Shown piece by piece: positions 47,231 through 55,746 of a stretch of DNA of 64,000 nucleotides; within the stretch, counting starts at the first letter, position 1; every line of letters begins with the position of its first letter. The DNA comes from JAVEDQ01 sp963783105. Its GTDB lineage: Bacteria > Actinomycetota > Actinomycetes > Frankiales > Frankiaceae. The translations under genes and the position numbers were made by a program. Location: positions 620,001 to 684,000 of the forward strand of contig CAWAMI010000003.1 in assembly GCA_963783105.1 (NCBI GenBank), given 5' to 3'. The notes under the pieces were generated by a model that saw only the letters and a program-made list of their open reading frames with translations, was not told where the DNA came from and did not search any database.

Positions 47231-48640
47231 GTGGTGGGTGAGAGCCTGCTGCTCGTGGACGAGGGCAACGGGCGGGCGGCGTCGGTTGGCGGCAGGCTGG
47301 TGTCGCGTACCGGCGTGCCGTTGACTCGGTCGACGACGTTCCGGTTCACCGTGGAAGTCAACGCCGAGCAGCACGGCTGGCTGCTGGCGCACGCGGGAGC
47401 GTTCCGGCTGGCCTTCAACCATCAGCTGGGTCGGGTGAAAGCCAACCTGGACCAGCGTGCTGCCGAACGGTCCTACGCCGTCCCCGAGGCGGAGCTGACC
47501 CCGTCGTTGTCGTGGTCGAAGGTGTCGTTCATTAACGAGATCAACGCCTGGAAGGACGGCCGCGCCCCGAACACCCCCGTCTCCGTCGACGATGCGGGTG
47601 AGCTCGTGCGGGGGTTGCCGTGGCGCGGGGAGGTCTCGGCCGACGTGTTCGAGACCGGCAGCGTCAACGCTGCCCAGGCGCTAGCGAACTGGGCCGCCTC
47701 CCGCACCGGGGTGCGGGCCGGGAAGCCGGCCGGGTTCCCGCGGTTCAAGTCCCGGCATCGCACCACCCCGGCATTCCGGCTGCGTGCCAAGTACGCCGAA
47801 GGCCGCTCGTGCCCGGTCCGGCCGGCCGGCCCGAAGCAGCTCCGTTTTCCCAAGCTGGGGGCCTTGCGCGTCCGGGAGAGCACCCTGCGGCTGCAGCGGC
47901 TGCTTGAGGCCGGTCGGTTCCACGTCTACGCCGCGGCGTTCCGGTTCGCCCACGGCCGGTGGACGGTCGCGGTCACCGGCGTCGCCGCCGAACTGCACCC
48001 AGCCCGGCGCAGCCCCGCCGGACGGCACCAGAGCCGGGTCGGGGTCGATCTTGGCGTGAAGACGCTGGCCGTCGGCGCCGACGAGCACGGTGCCCTGCGG
48101 CACGAGTGGAAGGGGGTGAAAGCACTTCAGCAGGCACAGGGGCGGCTGAAGCTGGCCAACCAGGCTCTCGCGAGAACCAAGCAGGGCTCGAACGGTCGAC
48201 GCGCAGCCGCCCGACGGTTGGGCCGGATCCACGCCCGGATCGCCGCGCTCCGCACGGCGCTGCTGCACGAGATCAGCGCGACGCTGTCACGGGGCTGCAC
48301 GACCGTGGTCGTCGAGGACCTCAACGCTGCGGGCATGCTCGGCAACCGGCGGCTCGCCCGCGTCGTCTCCGACGCCGCGTTCGGCGAGCTCCGCCGGCAG
48401 CTGACCTACAAGGCCGGCTGGTACGGCGCTGAGCTGGTCGTCGCGGACCGGTGGTTCCCGTCGTCGAAGACCTGCTCCGGCTGCGGCGCCGTCAAGGCCG
48501 AGCTGACGCTCGCGGAGCGGACCTACTCCTGCCCGGCCTGCGGACTCGAACTCGACCGCGACCTCAACGCCGCGATCAACCTTGCCCGCTACCACCCCAA
48601 GGACAGCAAGCACGCTCCGCCGCTGGCCGCGGCCGCCTGA
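47231..48640 (+). CDS. tnpB: TnpB RNA-guided endonuclease, catalytic residues intact
   Basis: TnpB (IS200/IS605-IS607 accessory nuclease, Cas12 ancestor). The N-terminal wedge/REC part begins TTFRFTVEVNAEQHGWLLAHAGAF and includes LTPSLSWSKVSFINEINAWK. The RuvC-like core has Asp in VGVDLGVKTLAV, Glu in TVVVEDLNAAGM, a zinc finger TCSGCGA...YSCPACG and the final Asp in ELDRDLNAAINLARY. Thus the RuvC Asp-Glu-Asp triad and all four Cys are present. The start is uncertain: GTG 47231 (469 aa) and GTG 47300 (446 aa) are both possible and the frame is open to ATG 47129. No TnpA of the Y1 or serine type is nearby; the only transposase is the broken IS5-type one. Confidence 0.88.
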   Translation: MVGESLLLVDEGNGRAASVGGRLVSRTGVPLTRSTTFRFTVEVNAEQHGWLLAHAGAFRLAFNHQLGRVKANLDQRAAERSYAVPEAELTPSLSWSKVSFINEINAWKDGRAPNTPVSVDDAGELVRGLPWRGEVSADVFETGSVNAAQALANWAASRTGVRAGKPAGFPRFKSRHRTTPAFRLRAKYAEGRSCPVRPAGPKQLRFPKLGALRVRESTLRLQRLLEAGRFHVYAAAFRFAHGRWTVAVTGVAAELHPARRSPAGRHQSRVGVDLGVKTLAVGADEHGALRHEWKGVKALQQAQGRLKLANQALARTKQGSNGRRAAARRLGRIHARIAALRTALLHEISATLSRGCTTVVVEDLNAAGMLGNRRLARVVSDAAFGELRRQLTYKAGWYGAELVVADRWFPSSKTCSGCGAVKAELTLAERTYSCPACGLELDRDLNAAINLARYHPKDSKHAPPLAAAA

Positions 48641-48832
48641 CGCCCGACACGCGTCTGCACCCGGATGGACCGGGAAAGAGCCGACTGCCACCTCGCACCA
48701 CCATGAGTCACTGAGTCGGAACCGAGAACCCGCCAGCCCTGGCGGCGGCAACTCGGACGGCAACCAGCACCACCTCGCCCGAAGCGGCTGGTGGCAAGGG
48801 AAGCCGGTGCGTCCCGAAAGGGACACACCCAG
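48641..48832 (+). ncRNA. Candidate omega RNA / structured right end downstream of TnpB
   Basis: The 192 bp after the TnpB stop have no ORF and contain strong hairpins: ccgccag/ctggcgg (48730-48745), accagc/gctggt (48763-48768 with 48787-48792) and a terminal GAAA-tetraloop stem gtccc/gggac (48811-48824, extendable to 48807-48828). TnpB guide RNAs in studied systems come from exactly this position, with the guide read from DNA just outside the element. The terminal hairpin overlaps the right inverted repeat. Exact RNA ends cannot be set from sequence; the RNA may begin within the tnpB 3' end. Confidence 0.55.
48813..48832 (-). repeat. Right terminal inverted repeat
   Basis: Forward-strand cccgaaagggacacacccag, 19/20 identical to the reverse complement of the left repeat; followed by the direct repeat tcaga. 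Confidence 0.8.
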
Positions 48833-48957
48833 TCAGACTAGGGATGCGCGGCTCGGCGCTTCATGCGGGTGCGCGAAGGCCGCATCGTGCGAGGGTTCGT
48901 CCTGCGAAGGCCCGGCGTGCATCCGCACCCGCGGCCGAGACGGTCAAGGAGAACGCC

Positions 48958-49455
48958 ATGCAGGTCGTCGAGCTCGACCCGGACGACCCGGTGCTCGCCG
49001 AGGTGCTCCCCGTGCTGCGGGAACTGCGCCCGCACCTGGACCTCGATCTGTTCCGGAGCGTCTATGCCGAGGGGTGGCCGCAGGGTCTGCGGTTCAGCGC
49101 ACTGTTCGGCGTCGACCCGGACGGGCGGGACGTCTGCGTCGCCGTGGCCGGCTGGCGGGTGATGGCGACGACGGCGTCGGTCCGGAAGCTCTACGTCGAC
49201 GACCTCGTCACCACGTCCGCCGTCCGGTCGGCGGGGCACGGCCGATTCCTGCTCGATCACCTTCGGCACGCGGCCGCGGGCTACGGCTGCACCGAGCTCG
49301 AACTCGATTCCGGTGTCCAGCGGTTCGACGCGCACCGCTTCTACTTCCGGGAGGGGATGCACATCTCGTCGCACCACTTCCGGATGGGGGTCGAGCCGGA
49401 GCCGCCGGAGCCGCTGCACACCGAACTGCTCGACCCCGAGCAGCTACTCGGGTGA
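48958..49455 (+). CDS. GNAT-family N-acetyltransferase
   Basis: A 165-residue GNAT acetyltransferase. Strand-helix order is typical: RSVYAEGWPQGLRFSALFGVDPDGRDVCVAVAGWRV in the N-half, then VRKLYVDDLVTTSAVRSAGHGRFLLDHLRHAA, which covers the acetyl-CoA pyrophosphate loop (SAGHGRFLL, a variant of R/QxxGxG/A), and ELDSGVQRFDAHRFYFREGMHISSHHF at the end. ATG 48958 has AAGGAG 6 nt upstream. The acceptor is unknown. Its stop is 1 bp from that of convergent pheT, and it borders the mobile element. Confidence 0.88.
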   Translation: MQVVELDPDDPVLAEVLPVLRELRPHLDLDLFRSVYAEGWPQGLRFSALFGVDPDGRDVCVAVAGWRVMATTASVRKLYVDDLVTTSAVRSAGHGRFLLDHLRHAAAGYGCTELELDSGVQRFDAHRFYFREGMHISSHHFRMGVEPEPPEPLHTELLDPEQLLG

Positions 49456-49456
49456 C

Positions 49457-52012
49457 TCAGCCGCGCAGGCGCGCGCCCGTCCGCTCGGCCGCCGCGGTGA
49501 CCGCCGCGTCCCGCAGGCCGTTGACCTCCTCGGCCGTCAGCGTCCGGTCCGGAGCCCGCCACCGCAGCCGGAAGGCGAGCGACCGCTCGTCCGGCCCCAT
49601 CCGGTCGTAGACGTCGAACAGGGCGGCCGACTCGAGCAGCGGTCCCGCCCCGGACCGCAGCGCGGCGGTGACGTCCCCGGCCGGCACCTGCCGGGGCACG
49701 ACGAGCGCGACGTCGCGGTCGGCCGGCGGATAGGGCGACACCGGCGGAACCTCCACCGTGCCGCCGGCGGCGCCGACGAGCGCGTCGAGGTCGAGCTCGA
49801 AGGCGCAGGCCCGCGGCGGGAGTTCCCAGTCGGTGACGACCCGCGGGTGCAGCTCGCCGGCGTGCCCGACGACGGTCTCGCCCCCGACGGCCTCTCCACC
49901 CCCGGCATCTCCACCGTCGCCGCCCACGACGAGCTCCGCGCACCGGCCGGGATGCCACGGCGCCACCTGGGCCGCCCGCACCCGTAGCGACACCCCGGCC
50001 ACGCGGGCCAGCCCGCGGGCGGCCTCGATCGCATCCGCCCAGTCGGCCTCGCGGCCCGGGCCCCACCAGCCGGCCGGCTGCCGTCGTCCGGTGAGAACGC
50101 CCGCGACGTGTCGCGGCTGGTCGGGCAGTGCCGCGTCGAGGGCGGCGAGCTGGTCATCGGTCGGGCGTCGGTCGACCCCGGGCACCGCCGGGAGCTCGTC
50201 GACCGGCGGCCCGCCGGGCCGCCCGCGGAACACGGTGCCGGTCTCGGCGAGCGCCACATCGGCGTTGCCGCGGCCGACGTTGCGCGCCGCGGCGGCGAGC
50301 AGGCCGGGGAGCAACATGGTGCGCAGGTACCGCTCGTCCTCGGACAACGGGTTCGCGACCCGCGGGGCCAGCCGCCGGACGTCGTCGTCGGGCAGCCCGA
50401 GCCGGTCGGCGACGTCGCCCGCGAGGAACGGCAGGAGCAGAACCTCCGCGAAGCCGGCGTCGGCGAGCGCGTCGGCGATCCGACGTCGCGCCCGCTGGGC
50501 GTCGGTCAGCCCGCGGCCGGACCGTGCGCGCGGCAGCCGGACGGGGATCGTCTCGTAGCCCTCGAGGCGGGCGATCTCCTCGACGAGATCGGCCGGGCGC
50601 TCGAGGTCGAAGCGCCAGCTCGGTGGCGTCACGCGCAGGCCGGTGGCGGTCACCTCGACCGAGCAACCGATCTGCTCGAGCCGCCGCCGCTGCACCTCGA
50701 CCGGATAGGCGCGGCCGATCAGGCGCTCCGCCTCGCCCAGCGGACAGAACACCGGGGACGTCGCCCCGAAGGCTGCGTGCTGCTCGGCGCGCACGTCGAC
50801 GTCGGTGCCGACCGGCTCCGCCTTCGCGCCGCCGAGGTCGACCAGCATGCGCACGGCGACCTCGGCCGCGTAGGGAGCCAGCGCCGGGTCGACGCCTCGC
50901 TCGAAGCGCCGGCTCGCCTCGGACGGCAGGCCGAGCCGGCGGGCGGTGCGGGCGACCGACACGGGGTCGAAGCAGGCCGACTCGAGCAGGATCCGCGACG
51001 TGGTCTCGGTGACCTCGGTGCTCGAGCCACCCATGACGCCGGCGATCGCGACCGGGCCGGAGTCGTCCGCGATGACCAGGTCGGTGACCGCCAGCGCGCG
51101 CGTCACCCCGTCCAGGGTCTCGATCGTCTCGCCCTCGGCCGCCCGGCGGACGACGATCGGGCCGCGCAGCTTGTCGGCGTCGAAGGCGTGCAGCGGCTGC
51201 CCGAGGCCGAGCAGGACGGCGTTGGTCACGTCGACGGCGAGCGAGATCGACCGCATACCGGCGAGCGCCAGCCGGCTGGCCAGCCGCGTCGGCACGGCGA
51301 CGGTCGCGTCCACCCCGGACACCTCGCGGGCGACGTACCGGGAGCACCCCGAGGGATCGTCGATCCGGACCTCGTATCCGGGGGCGAGATCCGGCAGCGC
51401 CACGTCGGCCGGGTCCGTGAAGGGCAGGTCGAAGGCGGTGCCGAGCTCGCGCGCCACGCCGCGGTGGGAGAGGGCGTAGCCACGGTCGGAGGTGATCTCG
51501 AGCTCGAGCACGCTGTCGGGCAGGCCGATCAGCTCCGCGAACTCGACGCCGACGGGGGTGTCGTCGGGAAGGACGAGGATCCCGCGGTGGTCGTCGCCGA
51601 TGCCCAGCTCGCGGGCCGAGCAGATCATGCCCTCGGAGGTGTGGCCATAGGTCTTGCGGGCGCTGATCCTGCTCCCAGGCTTACCTCCGCTCCCGGGCAG
51701 GACGGCGCCGGGCAGCGCGACCGGCACCCGGTCCCCCACGGCGAAGTTCGTCGCGCCGCACACGATGCCCCGCGACTGTGACATCGAATTCGGCCCGGAG
51801 CCGGTGTGCACCTGCACGTAGCGGATCGGCTTCGTGAACTCGGTCAGCTCCTCGATTTCGAGCACCTCGCCGACGACGATGCCCTCGAGACCCTCGCCGG
51901 CTCGCTCGACCGATTCGAGCTTGAGGCTGGCCCGGGTCAGGGCCTCGCCGCAGGTCGCAGCGTCGGGCAACCCGGGGACGTACTCGGCCAGCCAGGAGTG
52001 GACGACGCGCAT
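49457..52012 (-). CDS. pheT: Phenylalanyl-tRNA synthetase beta subunit
   Basis: An 851-residue subunit of the (alpha-beta)2 PheRS. Domain order: N-terminal MRVVHSWLAEYVPGLPD, tRNA-binding (EMAP-like) domain about 40-150 with GIVCGATNFAVGDRVPVALPGAVLP, B3/B4 editing region with GMRSISLAVDVTNAVLLGLGQPLHAFD and GVMGGSSTEVTETTSRILLE, B5 domain, and the C-terminal FDX anticodon-binding domain (SPYPPADRDVALVVP...LRWRAPDRTLTAEEVN). ATG 52012 overlaps the pheS stop (TGATG). A glycine-rich insert (GGDGGDAGGGEAVGGETVVG) lies before the FDX domain. Confidence 0.96.
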   Translation of the reverse strand: MRVVHSWLAEYVPGLPDAATCGEALTRASLKLESVERAGEGLEGIVVGEVLEIEELTEFTKPIRYVQVHTGSGPNSMSQSRGIVCGATNFAVGDRVPVALPGAVLPGSGGKPGSRISARKTYGHTSEGMICSARELGIGDDHRGILVLPDDTPVGVEFAELIGLPDSVLELEITSDRGYALSHRGVARELGTAFDLPFTDPADVALPDLAPGYEVRIDDPSGCSRYVAREVSGVDATVAVPTRLASRLALAGMRSISLAVDVTNAVLLGLGQPLHAFDADKLRGPIVVRRAAEGETIETLDGVTRALAVTDLVIADDSGPVAIAGVMGGSSTEVTETTSRILLESACFDPVSVARTARRLGLPSEASRRFERGVDPALAPYAAEVAVRMLVDLGGAKAEPVGTDVDVRAEQHAAFGATSPVFCPLGEAERLIGRAYPVEVQRRRLEQIGCSVEVTATGLRVTPPSWRFDLERPADLVEEIARLEGYETIPVRLPRARSGRGLTDAQRARRRIADALADAGFAEVLLLPFLAGDVADRLGLPDDDVRRLAPRVANPLSEDERYLRTMLLPGLLAAAARNVGRGNADVALAETGTVFRGRPGGPPVDELPAVPGVDRRPTDDQLAALDAALPDQPRHVAGVLTGRRQPAGWWGPGREADWADAIEAARGLARVAGVSLRVRAAQVAPWHPGRCAELVVGGDGGDAGGGEAVGGETVVGHAGELHPRVVTDWELPPRACAFELDLDALVGAAGGTVEVPPVSPYPPADRDVALVVPRQVPAGDVTAALRSGAGPLLESAALFDVYDRMGPDERSLAFRLRWRAPDRTLTAEEVNGLRDAAVTAAAERTGARLRG

Positions 52013-53166
52013 CAGGCCACCCCTTCCTCGCCGGCGCCGCTGAAGGCGAGCGCGAACCGCACGTCGCCGTCGATCAGCTCGCGGATGTCGCGGATGTTGT
52101 GCAGGGCCATCGCGGTCCGCTCCAGGCCCATGCCGAAGGCGAAGCCGCTGTAGCGCTCGGGGTCGACGCCGCAGGCGATCAGCACGTTCGGGTCGACCAT
52201 GCCGCAGCCGCCCCACTCGATCCAGCCCTCGCCGGAGCAGATCCGGCACCCAGGGTCCGGGGCGCCTTCGGGAGAACTGTCCCCGCCGCAGCCGAAGCAC
52301 TGCAGGTCCACCTCGGCGCTCGGCTCGGTGAAGGGGAAGAAGTGCGGCCGCAGCCGGGTGCGGAGGCTCCGCCGCCGCGGCGACGTTGATGTATCCGTGG
52401 CGAACAGTCCGGCGGCGAACGCGTCCAGGGTTCCGCGCAGGTCCGCCATCGTCAGCCCCTCGTCGATGGCGAGACCCTCGACCTGGCTGAACACCGGCAG
52501 GTGGGTGGCGTCGACGGTGTCGGCGCGGAACACGCGTCCAGGGCAGATGACGTAGACCGGCAGGGGCCGGTCGAGCAGCGATCGGACCTGCACCGGGCTG
52601 GTCTGGGTCCGCAGCACGACCTGCGACTCGGGCGGCTCCAGGTAGAGCGTGTCCTGCAGCTCGCGCGACGGGTGGTCCGGCGGTGTGTTGAGGGCGTCGA
52701 AGTTGTACCAGCCGTGCTCAGCCTCCGGGCCCTCGGCGACCTCGTAGCCCATGGCGACGAACACGTCGGCCACCCGGTCGGCGACCACCGACAGCGGGTG
52801 CCGGGCGCCGCGGGGGCTGCGGCCGGTGGGGAGGGTGACGTCGACGGCCTCCTCGACGAGGACGCGGGCGTCGCGTTCCTCGGTGAGGCGGGCGAGCCGG
52901 GCGTCGTAGGCCTCGGAGACCTCGCGCGTCGCCGCGTTCAGCCGCTTACCCGCGTCGGCACGCGCCTGCGGCGGCAGGGCGCCGAGCTCGCGCCGGGCCA
53001 GCACCAGCGGGGCGCTGCGGCCGGCGACGTGCGCGGTGCGGATCTCGGCGAGGGCGTCGAGGTCGGACGCCTCGGCGAGCGCCGCGAGCGCCGCGTCGCG
53101 GGCGGCCTCGATCTGTTCGGGCTGCAAGTCGGTCACCTGGACAGGGTCAAAGGAGTATTGGGTCAT
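52012..53166 (-). CDS. pheS: Phenylalanyl-tRNA synthetase alpha subunit
   Basis: A 384-residue class II catalytic subunit. An N-terminal coiled coil (about 10-90) precedes motif 1 (RHPLSVVADRVADVFVAMGYEVAEGPEAEHGWYNFDALN in pieces), motif 2 (RTQTSPVQVRSLLDRPLPVYVICPGRVFRADTVDATHLPVFSQVEGL) and motif 3 (FAFGMGLERTAMALHNIRDIRE). Two Cys pairs (CFGCGG and CRICSG) sit before GWIEWGGCGMV. There is a small Ser/Arg insertion (TDTSTSPRRRSLRTRLRPHFF). ATG 53166 gives the conserved start. I see no T-box leader. Confidence 0.96.
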   Translation of the reverse strand: MTQYSFDPVQVTDLQPEQIEAARDAALAALAEASDLDALAEIRTAHVAGRSAPLVLARRELGALPPQARADAGKRLNAATREVSEAYDARLARLTEERDARVLVEEAVDVTLPTGRSPRGARHPLSVVADRVADVFVAMGYEVAEGPEAEHGWYNFDALNTPPDHPSRELQDTLYLEPPESQVVLRTQTSPVQVRSLLDRPLPVYVICPGRVFRADTVDATHLPVFSQVEGLAIDEGLTMADLRGTLDAFAAGLFATDTSTSPRRRSLRTRLRPHFFPFTEPSAEVDLQCFGCGGDSSPEGAPDPGCRICSGEGWIEWGGCGMVDPNVLIACGVDPERYSGFAFGMGLERTAMALHNIRDIRELIDGDVRFALAFSGAGEEGVA

Positions 53167-53230
53167 CGGGGATCTCGTGCGTGCGGACGTCTCGGGTGGC
53201 GGTCGGCGAGCCCACCGGACGCGGAGCCGC

Positions 53231-54436
53231 TCAGGCGAACGGCGGCGGGCCGGCGGGCAGCGTAAATCGGAAGGACGCGCCGCCGGACGGCGAGCGCCCG
53301 GCCACGATCGTGCCGCCGTGCGCCTCGATGATGCCCTTGACGATGTAGAGCCCCAGACCGGTGCCGCCGCGGCGGTTCCCGCCTCGCCAGAACTTGGTGA
53401 AGATGCGCGCGCGGGTCTCCTCGGGCACACCGTCCCCGTCGTCGCTGACCGTCACCTCCAGGCCCGGCAGGGTCTTCCCGTCGGTCTTTCCCTCAGCCTT
53501 CCCGTCCGGCACCCCGTCACGGTCCTCGACGGAGCACCCGCGGACAGCGATCGTCACCGTGCCGCCGCCGTGCCGCAGCGCGTTCTCGACGAGGTTGGCC
53601 AGCACCTGGTCGATCTTGTCCGGGTCGAGCCACATCTCGGGCAGGTCGCCGCCCCCTGCCGAGAGGGTGTCGTCGGCGACGACGAAGCGACTCTCCGGCT
53701 CGCCGGAGGCGACGTGTCCGGCGACGACGCGGCGGATGCGGTCGGGCACGTCGACGACCTGCTTGCGCAGCTCGAGCCGCCCGGCGTCGATCCGGCTGAC
53801 GTCGAGCAGCTCGGTGAGCAACCGGGTGACGCGGTCGGCGTCGGCGTTGACCGTGGCGAGCATGAGCTGCTTCTGCTCGTCGGTGAAACGGTCCCATTTG
53901 GCGAGCAGCGTCGCGGTGAAGCCCTTGACGCTGGTCAGCGGCGAGCGCAGTTCGTGCGCCACCGTGCTGACGAGGTCGGCGCGGCTGCGTTCGAGCCGGC
54001 GACGGGACGCGGTGTCGCGCAGGCAGACGACCAGCCGGCGGACGACGCCCTCGTCGCGGACGTAGGAGACGGTGACGAGCAGCTCCCGCTCGCCGCCCGC
54101 CGCCCCGGTGGGGTCGGCGAGCAGCAGCCGGCGCTCGGGCTGCCGGCGGACGCCCGGGAGCCGCAGCAGCGGCAGCGAGCACTCCCACCAGTCGTTGCCG
54201 CGCTCGTCGATGAGGACGAACAGGTCGGCCAGCGGTCGCCCGAGCGCACCGGGCAGGTCGAGGCGCAGCAGGGTGGCGGCCGCCGTGTTGGCGGACAGCA
54301 GGTGCCCGTCACCGTCGAGGACGAGAACCGCGTCGGGGAGTTCGTCGTAGCTGGCCGCAGCGGCGTCGGCGTCCGGGTCGGACAGGTAGTCCGGGAACGT
54401 GGGCGCCCCAGGGCGCGTTGCGACGGAACCCGTCAC
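53231..54436 (-). CDS. PAS-domain sensor histidine kinase, orphan
   Basis: A 401-residue soluble histidine kinase. The PAS domain lies at about residues 25-150 (LPDAVLVLDGDGHLLSANTAAATLLRLDLPGALGRPLADLFV), the DHp domain has the H-box VAHELRSPLTSVKGFTA, and the HATPase domain has N-box NLVENALRHGGG, G1 SDDGDGVPEE and G2 GGTGLGLYIVKGIIEAHGG. No transmembrane helix is seen, so it senses a cytoplasmic cue. GTG 54436 follows a strong purine-rich ribosome binding site; ATG 54511 would run into spoU. It lies between pheS (64 bp) and spoU (19 bp); no response regulator is adjacent. The same order (spoU-kinase-pheS) is, as I recall, found in streptomycetes. Confidence 0.92.
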   Translation of the reverse strand: MTGSVATRPGAPTFPDYLSDPDADAAAASYDELPDAVLVLDGDGHLLSANTAAATLLRLDLPGALGRPLADLFVLIDERGNDWWECSLPLLRLPGVRRQPERRLLLADPTGAAGGERELLVTVSYVRDEGVVRRLVVCLRDTASRRRLERSRADLVSTVAHELRSPLTSVKGFTATLLAKWDRFTDEQKQLMLATVNADADRVTRLLTELLDVSRIDAGRLELRKQVVDVPDRIRRVVAGHVASGEPESRFVVADDTLSAGGGDLPEMWLDPDKIDQVLANLVENALRHGGGTVTIAVRGCSVEDRDGVPDGKAEGKTDGKTLPGLEVTVSDDGDGVPEETRARIFTKFWRGGNRRGGTGLGLYIVKGIIEAHGGTIVAGRSPSGGASFRFTLPAGPPPFA

Positions 54437-54455
54437 CCGCCGACCCCCTCCCCAG

Positions 54456-55280
54456 TCACTTCCGCTGGGCGCCAGCTGACGCGTACAGACACACCGCAGC
54501 GGCCGCGGCAAGATTCAGCGACTCCGCTGCACCGTACACCGGCACCCGAAGCGACGTTCCTCCCGAAACGGTCACGAAGTGGATCACCTCTGCCGACAGC
54601 CCGTGGGCCTCGTTACCGAAGACCCAGGCTGTGGGCCGGGCGAGTTCCCCGGCGTCCCGGGCTTGATCGAGATCGGTGTCGGCGTGTCCGTCCGCAGCCA
54701 CCAACCGCAAGCCGGCGCCGGCGAGATGCTCGAGCGCCGCGTCGGACTCGACCCCGTCGACGACCGGAAGCGTGAACACGCTGCCGGCGGACGCCCGGAT
54801 GGCCTTGCCGCCGAACGGGTCGACGCTGTCCCCGGCCAACACCACCGCGTCGGCACCGGCGGCGTCGGCGGTCCGCACGATGGTGCCGAGGTTGCCTGGG
54901 TCACGCGGCTCGACGAGCACGGCGACGAGCCGTGGCGCGTCGGGCAACTCCTCGAGACCGGACGGAGGCAACGCGCCGACGCCGACGATGCCCTGCGGGG
55001 TGACGGTCTCGGACAGCGACGCGGCGCCCTCGTCGGTGACCGGCGTGACGTCGACCCCGGCATCGTCGATCCGGCCGATCAGCCCAGCGTGCCGCTCGGC
55101 CGCCGCGTCCGTGACGAACACCTCGTCCAGGACGACGCGGCCGAGGGCCAGCGAGAGTGCCTGCGGCCCCTCGACCAGCATCCGACCCGTGCGCCGCCGG
55201 GCCGCCCGGCGCAGCAGCTTGCGCGCCGCGACGATCCGGCCGGACCGGACGCCCAGCGGCACCCGGTCAGCGACCACCAT
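54456..55280 (-). CDS. SpoU/TrmH-family RNA 2'-O-methyltransferase
   Basis: A 274-residue SPOUT methyltransferase. The N-terminal substrate-binding domain (RRRTGRMLVEGPQALSLAL) precedes the trefoil-knot domain: motif 1 VAVLVEPRDPGNLGTIVRTADAAGADAVVL (Arg), motif 2 WVFGNEAHGLS and motif 3 VPVYGAAESLNLAAAAAVCLY. It resembles the TsnR-type 23S rRNA methylases found next to rplT (Rv1644 position). It lies 8 bp after rplT and is likely part of the infC operon. Confidence 0.92.
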   Translation of the reverse strand: MVVADRVPLGVRSGRIVAARKLLRRAARRRTGRMLVEGPQALSLALGRVVLDEVFVTDAAAERHAGLIGRIDDAGVDVTPVTDEGAASLSETVTPQGIVGVGALPPSGLEELPDAPRLVAVLVEPRDPGNLGTIVRTADAAGADAVVLAGDSVDPFGGKAIRASAGSVFTLPVVDGVESDAALEHLAGAGLRLVAADGHADTDLDQARDAGELARPTAWVFGNEAHGLSAEVIHFVTVSGGTSLRVPVYGAAESLNLAAAAAVCLYASAGAQRK

Positions 55281-55288
55281 CCGGGCCG

Positions 55289-55666
55289 TCAGGCCGCGGA
55301 GCTACCCGCGTCGGCGACCGCGCCACGGGCCACCTCGACCAGCGCGGTGAAGGCGGCGGCATCGGTGACGGCGATGTCGGCGAGCACCTTGCGGTCCGCC
55401 TCCACGCCGGCGAGGCGCAGGCCCTGGATGAACCGGTTGTAGGTCATGCCGTTCTCGCGCGCGGCCGCGTTGATCCGCTGGATCCACAGCTGGCGGAACT
55501 CACCCTTGCGGGCCCGACGGTCCCGGTAGGAGTAGTTCAGCGAGTGGAGCATCTGCTCCTTGGCCTTGCGGTACAGCCGGGACCGCTGGCCGCGGTAGCC
55601 GCTCGCCTGGTCGAGGATCTCGCGGCGCTTCTTGGCGGCGTGCACCGACCGCTTGACGCGTGCCAT
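55289..55666 (-). CDS. rplT: 50S ribosomal protein L20
   Basis: A 125-residue L20: MARVKRSVHAAKKRREILDQASGYRGQRSRLYRKAKEQ and SYRDRRARKGEFRQLWIQRINAAARENGMTYNRFIQGL are near-invariant in the family. It binds 23S domain I and in many bacteria represses its own operon. Length and start are typical; the C-terminus has a short Ala-rich tail. Confidence 0.97.
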   Translation of the reverse strand: MARVKRSVHAAKKRREILDQASGYRGQRSRLYRKAKEQMLHSLNYSYRDRRARKGEFRQLWIQRINAAARENGMTYNRFIQGLRLAGVEADRKVLADIAVTDAAAFTALVEVARGAVADAGSSAA

Positions 55667-55746
55667 GGCTCACTTGCTCCTATTGCGGTTGACGAAAAGT
55701 GCGGGAAAGAAGGAGATCGGCGGCCCGGGAACGGGCCGCCGCCCGG

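Larger units (their letters stand above)
45743..48832 (+). mobile_element. 3.1-kb TIR-bounded element: broken IS5-type transposase, cargo ORF, TnpB
   Basis: The left end ctaggtgtgtccctttcggg (45743-45762) and the right end (48813-48832) are inverted repeats matching at 19 of 20 positions. Outside both lies the direct repeat tcaga (45738-45742 and 48833-48837). The identity of the flanks actually runs 10 bp (tcagactagg), so the exact border is uncertain by 5 bp. Inside, in order: an IS5-type transposase pseudogene, a 97-codon ORF and an intact TnpB with a structured 3' region, all on the plus strand. The element splits the conserved pheT-argC neighbourhood. The transposase-to-left-end distance (58 bp) suits an IS5-family element into which the TnpB segment was captured near the right end. 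Confidence 0.8.

Noticed and set aside
45741..48841. A 4-bp CTAG target duplication as for classical IS5
   Set aside because: Using CTAG leaves 9 unpaired bases at the right end; the 5-bp tcaga option gives symmetric 20-bp repeats. The 10-bp flank match keeps some doubt.
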